From: an uncultured Alphaproteobacteria bacterium
Lineage (GTDB): Bacteria > Pseudomonadota > Alphaproteobacteria > HIMB59 > GCA-002718135
Direction of reading: 5' to 3'
DNA: 64,000 nucleotides
NCBI GenBank assembly: GCA_902595855.1
Contig: CACJRY010000006.1
Coordinates: forward strand, 33,761-97,760
Below are positions 43,592-52,315 of this stretch, one piece after another. The notes under the pieces are model-generated. The model was not told where the DNA came from. It worked only from the letters and a program-made list of their open reading frames with translations, and did no database searches. The position numbers and the translations under genes are program-made. Each line of letters starts with the position of its first letter. The first letter of the stretch is position 1.

Positions 43592-44454
43592 TATTTTTTA
43601 ATGGTTCCAAAGGTGACACCTCTTAAAAGTTGATTTTGAAGAAGATAAGTTATTAGGAAAATCGGAATTATAAATAAACAAATCATGGCTGCTAGTAGAC
43701 CATAGTCTACATTAATTTCTCCTCCAATAGTCCTTGCCATTGCTGGAGGCATTGTTCTTGTCAATTTATTTGTTAGCAACAATGAGAATAAAAATTCGTT
43801 CCATGTTAATATAAGCGCAAAAACTGATGTTGCAGCTAATCCTGCTTTTACTTGAGGAATACAGATACCAAAGAATACTGATCTTTCAGATGCGCCGTCC
43901 ATTCTTGAGGCATCTTCAATTTCTGTGTTTAACTCATCAAAAAAACTTTTCATCATCCAAATAGAAAATGGAAGATTAAAAGCTGTGTACATTAGTATAA
44001 TGCCTGTATAAGTTCCTGCTAGACCTGTTATTCTAAATATTAAAAAAATTGGAACAATAACTATTATGGGAGGAAGCATTCTTGTAGTTAAAATAATGAA
44101 TAAATAAGTATCATTTCCTCTCAAAGGATGCCTAGAAAATCCATAAGCTGCTAGAGTACCAATTAAAAGCGCTAGTAAAACGCTCATACCAGAAATATAA
44201 ATACTATTGAAAAAATATACATGAAAACCTGTTGAAACATACTCTGTACTGTTTGCCATGGCTCTAAAGAATATATGATAAAAATTTTCAAAAGTAGGAG
44301 TAAATATCCATTTAGGAGGTGTTGCTAATGTGTCCATCCTAGATCTAAATGCTGTTAAAATAATAAAAAGAACTGGGAAAAAATATATAAAAGCTACAAT
44401 GCTAGCTAATCCAGTCCAAAGCCAACCGGCATGTCCTATCGCTTTTTTCTTCAT
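43591..44454 (-). CDS. ABC importer permease 2 (MalG/UgpE/GlpQ type)
   Basis: 287 residues, six membrane spans. The EAA loop that contacts the ATPase reads EIEDASRMDGASERSVFFG, with the invariant Gly in place, followed by ICIPQVKAGLAA. This form (EAA---G near 190) is typical of carbohydrate importers with two permeases. It overlaps the partner permease gene by 4 bases (ATGA) and its own stop overlaps the ATPase start. It imports the ligand delivered by the binding protein at 45434. Confidence 0.88.
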   Translation of the reverse strand: MKKKAIGHAGWLWTGLASIVAFIYFFPVLFIILTAFRSRMDTLATPPKWIFTPTFENFYHIFFRAMANSTEYVSTGFHVYFFNSIYISGMSVLLALLIGTLAAYGFSRHPLRGNDTYLFIILTTRMLPPIIVIVPIFLIFRITGLAGTYTGIILMYTAFNLPFSIWMMKSFFDELNTEIEDASRMDGASERSVFFGICIPQVKAGLAATSVFALILTWNEFLFSLLLTNKLTRTMPPAMARTIGGEINVDYGLLAAMICLFIIPIFLITYLLQNQLLRGVTFGTIKK

Positions 44455-45362
44455 ATCTCTTCACTTTCTCTTTGCTTAATTACATACAAGTATAAACTTG
44501 TTAACACAATTACTGCAAAGAGTAAGATATAGCCCATTGCAGCAGAATTACTTGTTCTAAAGAATTGGAATGCAGTTCTATAAACTAAAACACCAATAGT
44601 TTCAGTAGCTGTTCCAGGACCACCATTAGTTAGAATAAATACTAAATCAAAAATTTTAACTGTTTCAATAGTTCTAAATAAAACCGCAAGTAATAACAAA
44701 CTCCTAACATAAGGAAACGTAATTGTAGTAAATTTTCTCCACCAACTCATCCTATCAATTTCAGCAGCTTCATAAAGGTGCTTAGGAACACTTACTAAAC
44801 CTGCTAGAACAAGTAACATAACAAACGGCGTCCATTGCCAAGCATCTGCAACAATTACGCCAATAAGTGCTCCAGCAGGAGTTGATAACAACACATACAT
44901 TTCACCAGTTATATATGTTTGAACAAATTGACTCAAAAGACCGAATTCAGGTTCATAAAATAATTTAAAATATATTGCCACAGCAACATTACTTAACATC
45001 ATTGGGGCTAATACAAACATAAGGAGAATTTTTCTTAGAGGAAATTGTGATGCAAATAAAAGTGCTAAAAGAAATCCTAAAATCATTTGAAGTCCTACAC
45101 TTCCAGCTACAATTATTGCTGTAGTTTGAAGAGATTCCCAAATATTATCTTTAGTTAGTACCTTTTCATAACTATAGAACCAGCTAAACTTTGGCAGCTT
45201 GAGAGTATTTGCTCTATATTTAAAAAAACTTAACCCAAAAGACCACATTAGTGGAATAATATTTACAAGTAATAAAACTATTATTGCTGGTGCAATAAGC
45301 ATTGGACCTCTTCTCTTAGGGTCCATAAACCAGGAAAGAAATCCACTACTTTTGTTATTCAT
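44451..45362 (-). CDS. ABC importer permease 1 (MalF/UgpA/GlpP type)
   Basis: 303 residues with six membrane spans after a polar start (SGFLSWFMDPKRRGP). The EAA loop is YEAAEIDRMSWWRKFTTITF. It forms the translocation path with the permease encoded next. A hairpin at 45393-45422 separates it from the binding protein gene, which would keep permease levels below those of the binding protein. Confidence 0.88.
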   Translation of the reverse strand: MNNKSSGFLSWFMDPKRRGPMLIAPAIIVLLLVNIIPLMWSFGLSFFKYRANTLKLPKFSWFYSYEKVLTKDNIWESLQTTAIIVAGSVGLQMILGFLLALLFASQFPLRKILLMFVLAPMMLSNVAVAIYFKLFYEPEFGLLSQFVQTYITGEMYVLLSTPAGALIGVIVADAWQWTPFVMLLVLAGLVSVPKHLYEAAEIDRMSWWRKFTTITFPYVRSLLLLAVLFRTIETVKIFDLVFILTNGGPGTATETIGVLVYRTAFQFFRTSNSAAMGYILLFAVIVLTSLYLYVIKQRESEEI

Positions 45363-45392
45363 AATCTTTAATCTTTATAGGATAATTTAATC

Positions 45393-45422
45393 AAAAAGCC
45401 CAATAAGAATATTGGGCTTTTT
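45393..45422 (-). terminator. Hairpin between binding protein and permease genes
   Basis: AAAAAGCCCAATA and TATTGGGCTTTTT form a perfect 13-base stem with a 4-base loop, giving a stem plus U-run on the minus strand. It follows the binding-protein stop by 11 bases and precedes the permease gene in the same operon. It is probably a partial terminator or mRNA stabiliser that raises binding protein over permease. Confidence 0.8.
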
Positions 45423-45433
45423 TAAAATATAAT

Positions 45434-46861
45434 TTATTGAATTCTATCAACTTCTTCCAACAGCTCTTGTTGGAATTCAGCGATATTGTCTAAAGTTGTT
45501 TTAGCATCTTGTTGACCAGTAATTGCTTTGTCAAACTCTTCTTGTTGTTGAGTTAATAATTCAAAGAATTCTGGAATATGCCAAACATCTTTTTGCCAGT
45601 CCATACTTGCAACATAAGCTGCATTCCATGGAGCTAGAGCATTGTATCCATCAGAGTAAATAATACTCTTCATACAACTTTGTCCACCTGCTTTAACAGC
45701 TGCAATTTGGGTATCGAAAGATAACCACCATTTAATAATTTTAAATGCTGCATCTATTTCATCATCAGTCATCCAAGTTGTTAAGACAAATGGTTGACCT
45801 CCAAGATTAGCCCAACGAGATATTGTGCCATCATCCTGCATTGTTCCTGGTTGACGAGCATAGCCAGTTATATCATGAACTTTAGATAGATTTGGATCAA
45901 CAACTGGTGCTCCTAAACCAACCCAGTTAATCATTGAAGCAATTTTACCTTCTAAATACAATGCTTGCATTTCAAAAATACCCATACCTCCTGTCTTATG
46001 AGATGGATGCATGGTTGCAAGTAAGTCTAAATATTTGGTTAAAGCTGCAACGTTAATATCTGAATTAACAACACCAATAGCTTGCGCGTCAGGCTGTTGA
46101 TCTTCTCTCCATATATCTCCTCCGTATTGCCAGAAGAAACCATTTATTTGCATAGAAGAGAAATCGTAAGCTTTACCAGCTTGATATGTTACACCAAACA
46201 TATCATCTTCCAGTGGTTTACCAGCTAACATTTCACCTTTTTTACGTGTTAGGAATTCATTGATATCAAAAATATCATCCCAAACCACAATCTCCCAGTC
46301 TGCATAAGTACATGGAAGTTTTTTTCCATACTTAGCTCTGAAAGCTGCATTTTCTTCAGGGTTACAGAAAATATCAGTTCTGTAGAAGTTTACATAGTTA
46401 TCAGGGAATTGAGGAAAACCATAATAGTTTTCACTCTTATATGGATAAGTTGTGTAACCTTCTTTGTAACCTTGATGCATGTCATCGAAAATAGCTTGAA
46501 GCTCAGGATCTGCATCAATGTATTTATTTAATTTTTGAAAGTAGCCACCTTCAATAAATGCACCTAGCCACTGACTGTCTGATACGATCATTGAATATTT
46601 TTGCTCACCTGAAGTAAGTGAAGCTGCTACGTTTGTATAGAAGTTATCCCATGGAATAAAATCTAATGTCAACTTTATCTCAGTATCACCTGACTGAGGA
46701 AAGTTTGAGTTAAAATACTCTTGCATGAAACGAGTTGGAGGCCAATCAGGCGCTGCCATTATTATTTCAACTGTTTTTGCACTAACAGTTTTCGAAACAC
46801 CCACTGAAAAAACAATAGATGCTAAGAATGCAAGAAGGAATTTTTTTGTTAAATTAAACAT
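45434..46861 (-). CDS. Extracellular solute-binding protein of the polyol/sugar ABC importer
   Basis: 475 residues with a signal peptide (KKFLLAFLASIVFSVGVSKTVSA). The mature protein has the class I carbohydrate binding-protein pattern, with aromatic ligand-stacking residues (WPPTRF, IPWDNFY, YYGFPQFPDNYVNFYR, WQYGGDIW). It is longer than maltose-type proteins and comparable to GlpV-like polyol binders. It has a strong GGGAGG ribosome site and is first in the operon, divergent from a MarR-like regulator. The ligand is inferred to be a small polyol or ketose. Confidence 0.87.
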   Translation of the reverse strand: MFNLTKKFLLAFLASIVFSVGVSKTVSAKTVEIIMAAPDWPPTRFMQEYFNSNFPQSGDTEIKLTLDFIPWDNFYTNVAASLTSGEQKYSMIVSDSQWLGAFIEGGYFQKLNKYIDADPELQAIFDDMHQGYKEGYTTYPYKSENYYGFPQFPDNYVNFYRTDIFCNPEENAAFRAKYGKKLPCTYADWEIVVWDDIFDINEFLTRKKGEMLAGKPLEDDMFGVTYQAGKAYDFSSMQINGFFWQYGGDIWREDQQPDAQAIGVVNSDINVAALTKYLDLLATMHPSHKTGGMGIFEMQALYLEGKIASMINWVGLGAPVVDPNLSKVHDITGYARQPGTMQDDGTISRWANLGGQPFVLTTWMTDDEIDAAFKIIKWWLSFDTQIAAVKAGGQSCMKSIIYSDGYNALAPWNAAYVASMDWQKDVWHIPEFFELLTQQQEEFDKAITGQQDAKTTLDNIAEFQQELLEEVDRIQ

Positions 46862-46918
46862 TTTACCTCCCGATAATTATATTCTTACATATACTAAATC
46901 AGAAATTTTTATTAAAAA

Positions 46919-46935
46919 TATAAAGAATCTTTATA
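46919..46935. promoter_or_regulatory. Inverted repeat in the divergent importer/regulator region
   Basis: TATAAAG and CTTTATA are perfect complements around a 3-base spacer, in the 157-base gap between the binding protein gene (minus) and the MarR-like gene (plus). The position suits an operator for that regulator, but the gap is extremely AT-rich and chance palindromes are likely. The rest of the gap shows only poly-A and poly-T tracts. Confidence 0.3.
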
Positions 46936-47018
46936 TATATAAAAAAAAATGCTATTTTTTTTTAATAATATTACAAGTTTTTTTTACTTTTCATTTAATA
47001 AGATTATAAGTTTTTTAA

Positions 47019-47405
47019 ATGCTTGAAAATACAATTAAAAAATATTTAAAAAGAAAGATCAAGCAATTTGATGATTCACAAGATGAAAAGAATGACACGA
47101 TAAATTATTTTAGAAGATCTCGAATTCATTGGCTATTTTTACTTAATATTCTTAAAGCACACTATGAAAAAGATATTGTAACAAAAAGTGATTTAATTCA
47201 CAAAATACAAGTATCTCATATTACAATCTTAAAATATATAAAAGAAGCTATTAATCGAAAAATTATTTTTGAACAAAGATCTAAAAAAGATAAAAGAAAA
47301 GTTGGGTTGATTCCATCTAAACAATTAATTGATTCGTTTGAAAATTTTTTTTATGATGAAACTAGATCCCTAAAGGATCTATTTGATGAAAGAATGGAAG
47401 ACTAG
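47019..47405 (+). CDS. MarR-like winged-helix regulator
   Basis: 128 residues. The centre forms a winged helix: VTKSDLIHKIQVSHITILKYIKEAI as helix-turn-helix (about 55-79), then a basic wing, RSKKDKRKVGLI. A C-terminal helix could dimerise. The N-terminus is strongly basic (KYLKRKIKQ). It lies divergent from the importer operon and ends at the 3' end of the second ATPase gene, so it likely controls this polyol block. There is no clear ribosome site. MarR is the nearest family by layout, not by strong match. Confidence 0.65.
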   Translation: MLENTIKKYLKRKIKQFDDSQDEKNDTINYFRRSRIHWLFLLNILKAHYEKDIVTKSDLIHKIQVSHITILKYIKEAINRKIIFEQRSKKDKRKVGLIPSKQLIDSFENFFYDETRSLKDLFDERMED

Positions 47406-48482
47406 TTATGTTAATGCACTCACTCCAGTCTCACTAGAAAATAAATAAGAATTGTTGACATTAAAACTAATTTTAATATTTTGTCCAGTGTCGTATTTAA
47501 TCGCATCCTCTTCTGGTAAAATCATTTTTAGTTTTGTATCTTTAATAGTAAGATCAAGAATAGTTACATCACCAAGTGGCTCTTTTAAGAATATTTTAGC
47601 GTCATAATTTTCAGCTTCACTAGAAATATTGATATCATTTGGTCTAATACCAAACATTAAATCTGTAGCTATAAAATCAGAATTAATTTTTTTATTCTTG
47701 TTAGTAGTAATAGTTCCAAAAGGTAACTCTATTTGATTGTTTACAATTTTTGCATTTATCAAATTCATTTCAGGAGATCCAATCATTTTACCTACATACA
47801 AATTTTTTGGATTTTCATACAATTGATCGGGAGTACCTTTTTGTATGAGCGTTCCATCTTTTATTATTGTGATATTGTCTCCCATAGTTAAAGCTTCTAA
47901 CTGATCTGGAGTTGCATAAACCATTGTCATATTTAAATCTCGCTGAAGTCTTTTTAATTCTGCTCTTGTATCGTGACGAAGTTTAGCATCAAGATTTGCT
48001 AATGGCTCATCTAAAAGCAATAATTTTGGCTGTTGAATCAAAGCCCTTCCAATAGCTAGTCTTTGTTGCTCTCCTCCTGATAAAGTATCTGGTTTGCGGT
48101 CCAATGCATGGGTAATTCTTAACATTTCTGCTGTTTCTGAAATTCTCTTTGCAATTTCACTTTTATCAATTTTTTTCTTTATTAATGGATAAGCAAGATT
48201 ATCTTTAGTTGTTAAATGAGGATATAAAGCAAATGTTTGAAAAACCATTGCCATTTCTCTTCCTTGAATTGGTGCGTCTGTAAAATTATTGTCATTGAAC
48301 CATACTTCACCGCTTTCTGTTTTTTCTAAACCTGCAATACATCGAAGAGTTGTAGTTTTACCAGCAGCAGAAGATCCAAACAAAACAGCAAATTCATTTT
48401 TTTCGACGCTAAAATCTAATTGATCAACTGCAACTAAATCATCGTATTTTTTTGTAATATTTTTTAATTCTAAATAAGACAT
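47406..48482 (-). CDS. ABC importer ATPase 2, H-loop variant (GlpS-like)
   Basis: 358 residues. Walker A GSSAAGKTTT (near 36), Q-loop MVFQTFALYPHL, an intact signature LSGGEQQRLAIGRA, Walker B LLLLDEPLANLD, and a C-terminal regulatory domain (MFGIRPNDI). The H-loop, normally THDQ, reads ATPDQ: the switch His is Pro. No permease is encoded beside it, so it likely teams with ATPase 1 at 42503 on the same permeases. It ends directly against the convergent regulator and follows the SDR gene by two bases. Confidence 0.85.
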   Translation of the reverse strand: MSYLELKNITKKYDDLVAVDQLDFSVEKNEFAVLFGSSAAGKTTTLRCIAGLEKTESGEVWFNDNNFTDAPIQGREMAMVFQTFALYPHLTTKDNLAYPLIKKKIDKSEIAKRISETAEMLRITHALDRKPDTLSGGEQQRLAIGRALIQQPKLLLLDEPLANLDAKLRHDTRAELKRLQRDLNMTMVYATPDQLEALTMGDNITIIKDGTLIQKGTPDQLYENPKNLYVGKMIGSPEMNLINAKIVNNQIELPFGTITTNKNKKINSDFIATDLMFGIRPNDINISSEAENYDAKIFLKEPLGDVTILDLTIKDTKLKMILPEEDAIKYDTGQNIKISFNVNNSYLFSSETGVSALT

Positions 48483-48484
48483 AA

Positions 48485-49234
48485 TTAATAAGTAGCTCTT
48501 CCACCACTTATATCAAACACTCCACCAGTAGTAAAAGAATTTTCTTCGGAAACCATCCATGATACCATTGATGCTAACTCATCGACTTTCAAAAATCTAT
48601 TTCGAGGTATTTTCGATAACATATAATTTATGTGCTCTTCACTAATCTGATCAAATATCTTAGTCTTTGCTGCTGCTGGTGTAACACAATTTACCGCTAT
48701 ATTATAATCAGCTAATTCCTTACCAAGAGATTTTGTAAGTGCAATAACTGCAGCTTTTGCAGCACTATATGCGGATGCATTAGGATTTCCATCTTTACCA
48801 GCTATACTTGCAATATTTACAATGCGTCCATAGTTATTTTTTATCATATATGGAGTTACAGCTTTAGAACAATTAAATGTTCCATTAAGGTCTATATCTA
48901 TTACTTTATTCCAATCATCTGAAGGATATTCCCATGTTTTAAATGAAGGACCTGCAATACCAGCATTGTTAACCAAAATATCAATGTTGTTATACTTATC
49001 AATAATCGTTTTGATTGTTTCTTCAACTATTGCAAAATTCGTAATGTCAATTTCAAAAGTATCAGCGTAAGTAAACTCACCTTTACTTTTAGCTTCAGCA
49101 GTTGCTTCAGGATCTTTATCAATATTAATTACTTTAGCGCCAGATTCAGTAAATCTTTTTGCTATTGCATAACCAAAACCTTGTGAAGCCCCTGTAACAA
49201 CTGCTATTTTGTTATTTAAATCTATATTGTTCAT
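48485..49234 (-). CDS. Short-chain dehydrogenase/reductase, second copy
   Basis: 249 residues, classical SDR: TGASQGFG cofactor loop (15-22), NNAGIAG, catalytic Ser in NIASIAG and Tyr-Lys in YSAAKAA, and an NAD-favouring Asp in INIDKD. It lies after two TIM-barrel isomerases and before an ABC ATPase on the same strand. That fits oxidation of a sugar or polyol in the same pathway. The substrate is unknown. Confidence 0.85.
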   Translation of the reverse strand: MNNIDLNNKIAVVTGASQGFGYAIAKRFTESGAKVINIDKDPEATAEAKSKGEFTYADTFEIDITNFAIVEETIKTIIDKYNNIDILVNNAGIAGPSFKTWEYPSDDWNKVIDIDLNGTFNCSKAVTPYMIKNNYGRIVNIASIAGKDGNPNASAYSAAKAAVIALTKSLGKELADYNIAVNCVTPAAAKTKIFDQISEEHINYMLSKIPRNRFLKVDELASMVSWMVSEENSFTTGGVFDISGGRATY

Positions 49235-49249
49235 TTTTTAAAATATAGA

Positions 49250-50158
49250 TTAACCGTATTTAGAAACAAGACCATCAAGAGCTGTTTTACATTTCTCTGT
49301 AGCATCCCATGCTTCTGGCCAAAAACAAAGATCAACAGTCCACCAATCATGCCCAATATTTTCTTTTGCAAGTACGGGAACAATTTGATCAAAGTCCAAA
49401 ATACCATCACCAAAAGGCGGATGTGCACTTGTTTCATCATTTCCATCAGCATCTTTATGACAGGTATTATCTGAATCAATAAGGTGAATATGATTTATTC
49501 TTCCACTAAATTTACTTATTAATTCAAGTTGATCTTTTACAACTTCTTTTTCACCTTGCTGACGTGCACCAACAACACCTAGCATTTGTCCATGACATGT
49601 ATCATACATAAGTCCAAAATTGGCATGTTGCAATTTATCTAAAACTTTAAGTACATAAGAAGGTTTATTAAAAGCAAACCCAGGTTCAAACTCCCATGTT
49701 ACGTATATACCTTTATCAGCGGCGTAGTTTATACATGTATCCCAAGTATTAGTTAACCTAGAAAATAGAGTGTCATCATCAACTTCATTATGAATCGTTG
49801 GAGGTTGCACACAATCTACTCTCACACCTTTGATGCCTAAGTCTACAGCAAAATCTACATTAGCTTTAAATTCTGAAATATATTTTGATTGATCATCAGT
49901 GTTTAATAGTTCTTCACTCCATAGATCTTGAGCAAAACCTGAGAAAGAAAGTCCCCAATTATTCATTTTTTCTTTAAGTGCATCACGTTGTTCTTTTTCA
50001 GGATGATTATGCGGATTAGGATAACCATTGAACCCTCCTAATTCCATTCCTTGAAAATTCAACTTAGCTAACGTTGAACCTACAGTATCAAAAGGTATAG
50101 GATTTTCTCCGTAAGGACCAACATTATATGCCCAAGTACCAATAGATGTTTTTTTCAT
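49250..50158 (-). CDS. Sugar phosphate isomerase/epimerase (xylose-isomerase-like TIM barrel)
   Basis: 302 residues of the AP-endonuclease-2/xylose-isomerase-like fold. Likely metal ligands lie in VTWEFEPGFA (Glu), LMYDTCHGQM (Asp, His) and INHIHLIDSDN (His). These enzymes interconvert ketoses and aldoses or epimerise at C3 using a divalent metal. It has a GGGGG ribosome site and follows a second member of the family by 9 bases. The exact sugar cannot be read. Confidence 0.82.
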   Translation of the reverse strand: MKKTSIGTWAYNVGPYGENPIPFDTVGSTLAKLNFQGMELGGFNGYPNPHNHPEKEQRDALKEKMNNWGLSFSGFAQDLWSEELLNTDDQSKYISEFKANVDFAVDLGIKGVRVDCVQPPTIHNEVDDDTLFSRLTNTWDTCINYAADKGIYVTWEFEPGFAFNKPSYVLKVLDKLQHANFGLMYDTCHGQMLGVVGARQQGEKEVVKDQLELISKFSGRINHIHLIDSDNTCHKDADGNDETSAHPPFGDGILDFDQIVPVLAKENIGHDWWTVDLCFWPEAWDATEKCKTALDGLVSKYG

Positions 50159-50167
50159 TCTTACCCC

Positions 50168-51223
50168 CTATTCTATTCCTAAGATTTTTTTATTTGCTTC
50201 TCTATTATCACCACTTTTATCAATAAAATCATCAAACGCACCTTGCGATACAGTGATTATATGATTTTGAATGAAAGGAGCTCCTTCTCGCGCACCCTGA
50301 ACTGAGTCTTTAATTGCGCATTCCCATTCTAAAACAGCCCAACCAGAGAAACCGTAATATGTTAGTTTTGAAAAGATACTCGAAAAATCTACTTGACCAT
50401 CTCCAAGAGAGCGAAAACGTCCTGCTCTATCTCTCCAATCAAGATAACCTCCATATACTCCGTTTCTACCTGATGAGTTAAACTCTGCATCTTTTACGTG
50501 AAACATTTTAATACGATCATGATAAAGATCGATGTAATGTAAGTAATCTAATTGCTGAAGAACAAAATGACTTGGGTCATATAACAAATTACATCTTGGA
50601 TGTTCGTTAACAGCACTTAAAAACATTTCCCAAGAAGCACCGTCATGTATATCTTCACTTGCATGTGCTTCGTAACATAAATCTACTCCATTATCTTCAT
50701 AAACATCTAATATTGGAGTCCATCTTTTTGATAATTCTTTAAAGCCATCTTCTACAAGACCAGGTAATCGTGGGGGCCAACTATAAATATAAGGCCAAAG
50801 TAAAGCACCAGGAAAACTTACTGAAACATCAATACCTAAATTACGCGATGCTTTGGCTGCCATTTTAACTTGATCAACAGCCCACTCCTGTCTTGATTTA
50901 GGATTATTATGAACCTCACTAGGAGCAAACTGATCAAATCCAATATCATATGCTGGATGAACCGCAACTAACTGACCTTGAAGATGAGTTGACAATTCAC
51001 TAATTTCAATATTATTATTTTTGCATATACCTTTAATTTCATCACAATAATCTTTGCTCTCTGAAGCTTTTTTAAGATCTATCATTCTTGAATCCCATGT
51101 CGGGATCTGAACTCCTTTATATCCTAAGTCTGCAGCCCATTTAGTTATGTTTTCAAGTGTATTAAAGGGTTCTTTGTCCCCAGCAAATTGAGCTAAAAAA
51201 ATAGCAGGACCTTTAATTGTCAT
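50168..51223 (-). CDS. Sugar phosphate isomerase/epimerase, larger member
   Basis: 351 residues of the same TIM-barrel superfamily. Metal-site segments are VDLCYEAHASEDIHDG (Glu, His), NLLYDPSHFVLQ (Asp, His), FHVKDAEF (His) and AVLEWECA (Glu). It is about 50 residues longer than most members, with an insertion around DWRDRAGRFRSLGDG. A strong GGAGGAAGAG ribosome site precedes the start. It opens the minus-strand isomerase-SDR-ATPase unit and is divergent from the Aco-type genes at 51335. Confidence 0.82.
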   Translation of the reverse strand: MTIKGPAIFLAQFAGDKEPFNTLENITKWAADLGYKGVQIPTWDSRMIDLKKASESKDYCDEIKGICKNNNIEISELSTHLQGQLVAVHPAYDIGFDQFAPSEVHNNPKSRQEWAVDQVKMAAKASRNLGIDVSVSFPGALLWPYIYSWPPRLPGLVEDGFKELSKRWTPILDVYEDNGVDLCYEAHASEDIHDGASWEMFLSAVNEHPRCNLLYDPSHFVLQQLDYLHYIDLYHDRIKMFHVKDAEFNSSGRNGVYGGYLDWRDRAGRFRSLGDGQVDFSSIFSKLTYYGFSGWAVLEWECAIKDSVQGAREGAPFIQNHIITVSQGAFDDFIDKSGDNREANKKILGIE

Positions 51224-51334
51224 CTCTTCCTCCGAATTATTATTATTAAAATCATACTGGTGTAAAATAGAAAAGAAAGCAATTATATAAATAATGTTTA
51301 TTCATTTTTATTTACGTTTTTATAAATTTAAAGA

Positions 51335-52300
51335 ATGCAATTAAGTAGAGAAGAATTATTAAAAGCATATCAGGGTATGTGTTTAATAAGAGAATTTGAT
51401 GATGCCGTTCATTATGAATTTGCTGCAGATGCAATGCCTGGATTTGTTCATTTGTATGTAGGAGAAGAAGCATCTGCCATGGGCATTTGTATGAACTTAA
51501 ATGAAAAAGATACGATCGCAAGTACTCATAGGGGTCATGGTCATTGTATTGCAAAAGGATGCGATGTAACTGATATGATGAAAGAATTATATGGAAAAAA
51601 AGATGGAATTTGTGGAGGCAAAGGTGGATCAATGCATATTGCAGATTTATCTAAAGGTATGTTAGGGGCTAATGGAATTGTTGGCGGGGGTCCTCCAATA
51701 GTTTTAGGTGCAGCTTTAACTTACAAAACTAAAAAAATGAATAATGTTTCTGTTGGTTTTTTTGGAGATGGTGCTTCTAATCAAGGTTCTATTTCTGAAT
51801 CTATGAATATGGCCAGTGTACTTAAGTTACCAGCAATTTTTGTATGTGAAGACAATGGTTATGCTGAGTCAACTGCAAGAGAGTATGCAGTTGGAGGCAA
51901 GATACTGGATAGAGGAAAAGCTTTTGGTTTAGACTCACATGAAGTTGATGGAGATAATTTTTTTGAAGTATATGAAGCAGCAAAACATGTTATCGATAAT
52001 GCTAGAAACGGTAAAGGCCCTGCTTTGCTCCATATTAAAACAAGCAAAGTCTATGGTCACTTTGAAGGTGATGCGATCTCTTACAGAACTAAAGAAGAAA
52101 ATGAAAGAATTAAAAACGATGAAGATCCATTAAAAATTTTTAAAAAGAAAGTAATTGATGCAGGTCTTCTTGAATTAACTCAACTAGAAAATATTGAGAA
52201 TGAATCAAAATCAAAAATTAAAAAAGCAATAGAGGAATCAAAGGACGCTGCTTTTCCAAATCCAAATGATTTGTTAACCGATGTTTATATTAAATACTAA
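51335..52300 (+). CDS. acoA: TPP-dependent dehydrogenase E1 alpha (AcoA-like)
   Basis: 321 residues matching acetoin:acceptor oxidoreductase/pyruvate dehydrogenase E1 alpha. The thiamine diphosphate/magnesium motif is GDGASNQGSISESMNMA (144-160), preceded by THRGHGH and GGKGGSMH. With the beta subunit it decarboxylates or cleaves a 2-oxo or hydroxy-ketone and passes the acyl group to a lipoyl protein. In this sugar block the substrate could be acetoin-like or a sugar breakdown product. It is first in a three-gene operon. Confidence 0.85.
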   Translation: MQLSREELLKAYQGMCLIREFDDAVHYEFAADAMPGFVHLYVGEEASAMGICMNLNEKDTIASTHRGHGHCIAKGCDVTDMMKELYGKKDGICGGKGGSMHIADLSKGMLGANGIVGGGPPIVLGAALTYKTKKMNNVSVGFFGDGASNQGSISESMNMASVLKLPAIFVCEDNGYAESTAREYAVGGKILDRGKAFGLDSHEVDGDNFFEVYEAAKHVIDNARNGKGPALLHIKTSKVYGHFEGDAISYRTKEENERIKNDEDPLKIFKKKVIDAGLLELTQLENIENESKSKIKKAIEESKDAAFPNPNDLLTDVYIKY

Positions 52301-52315
52301 AAGCAAGGATATTTT

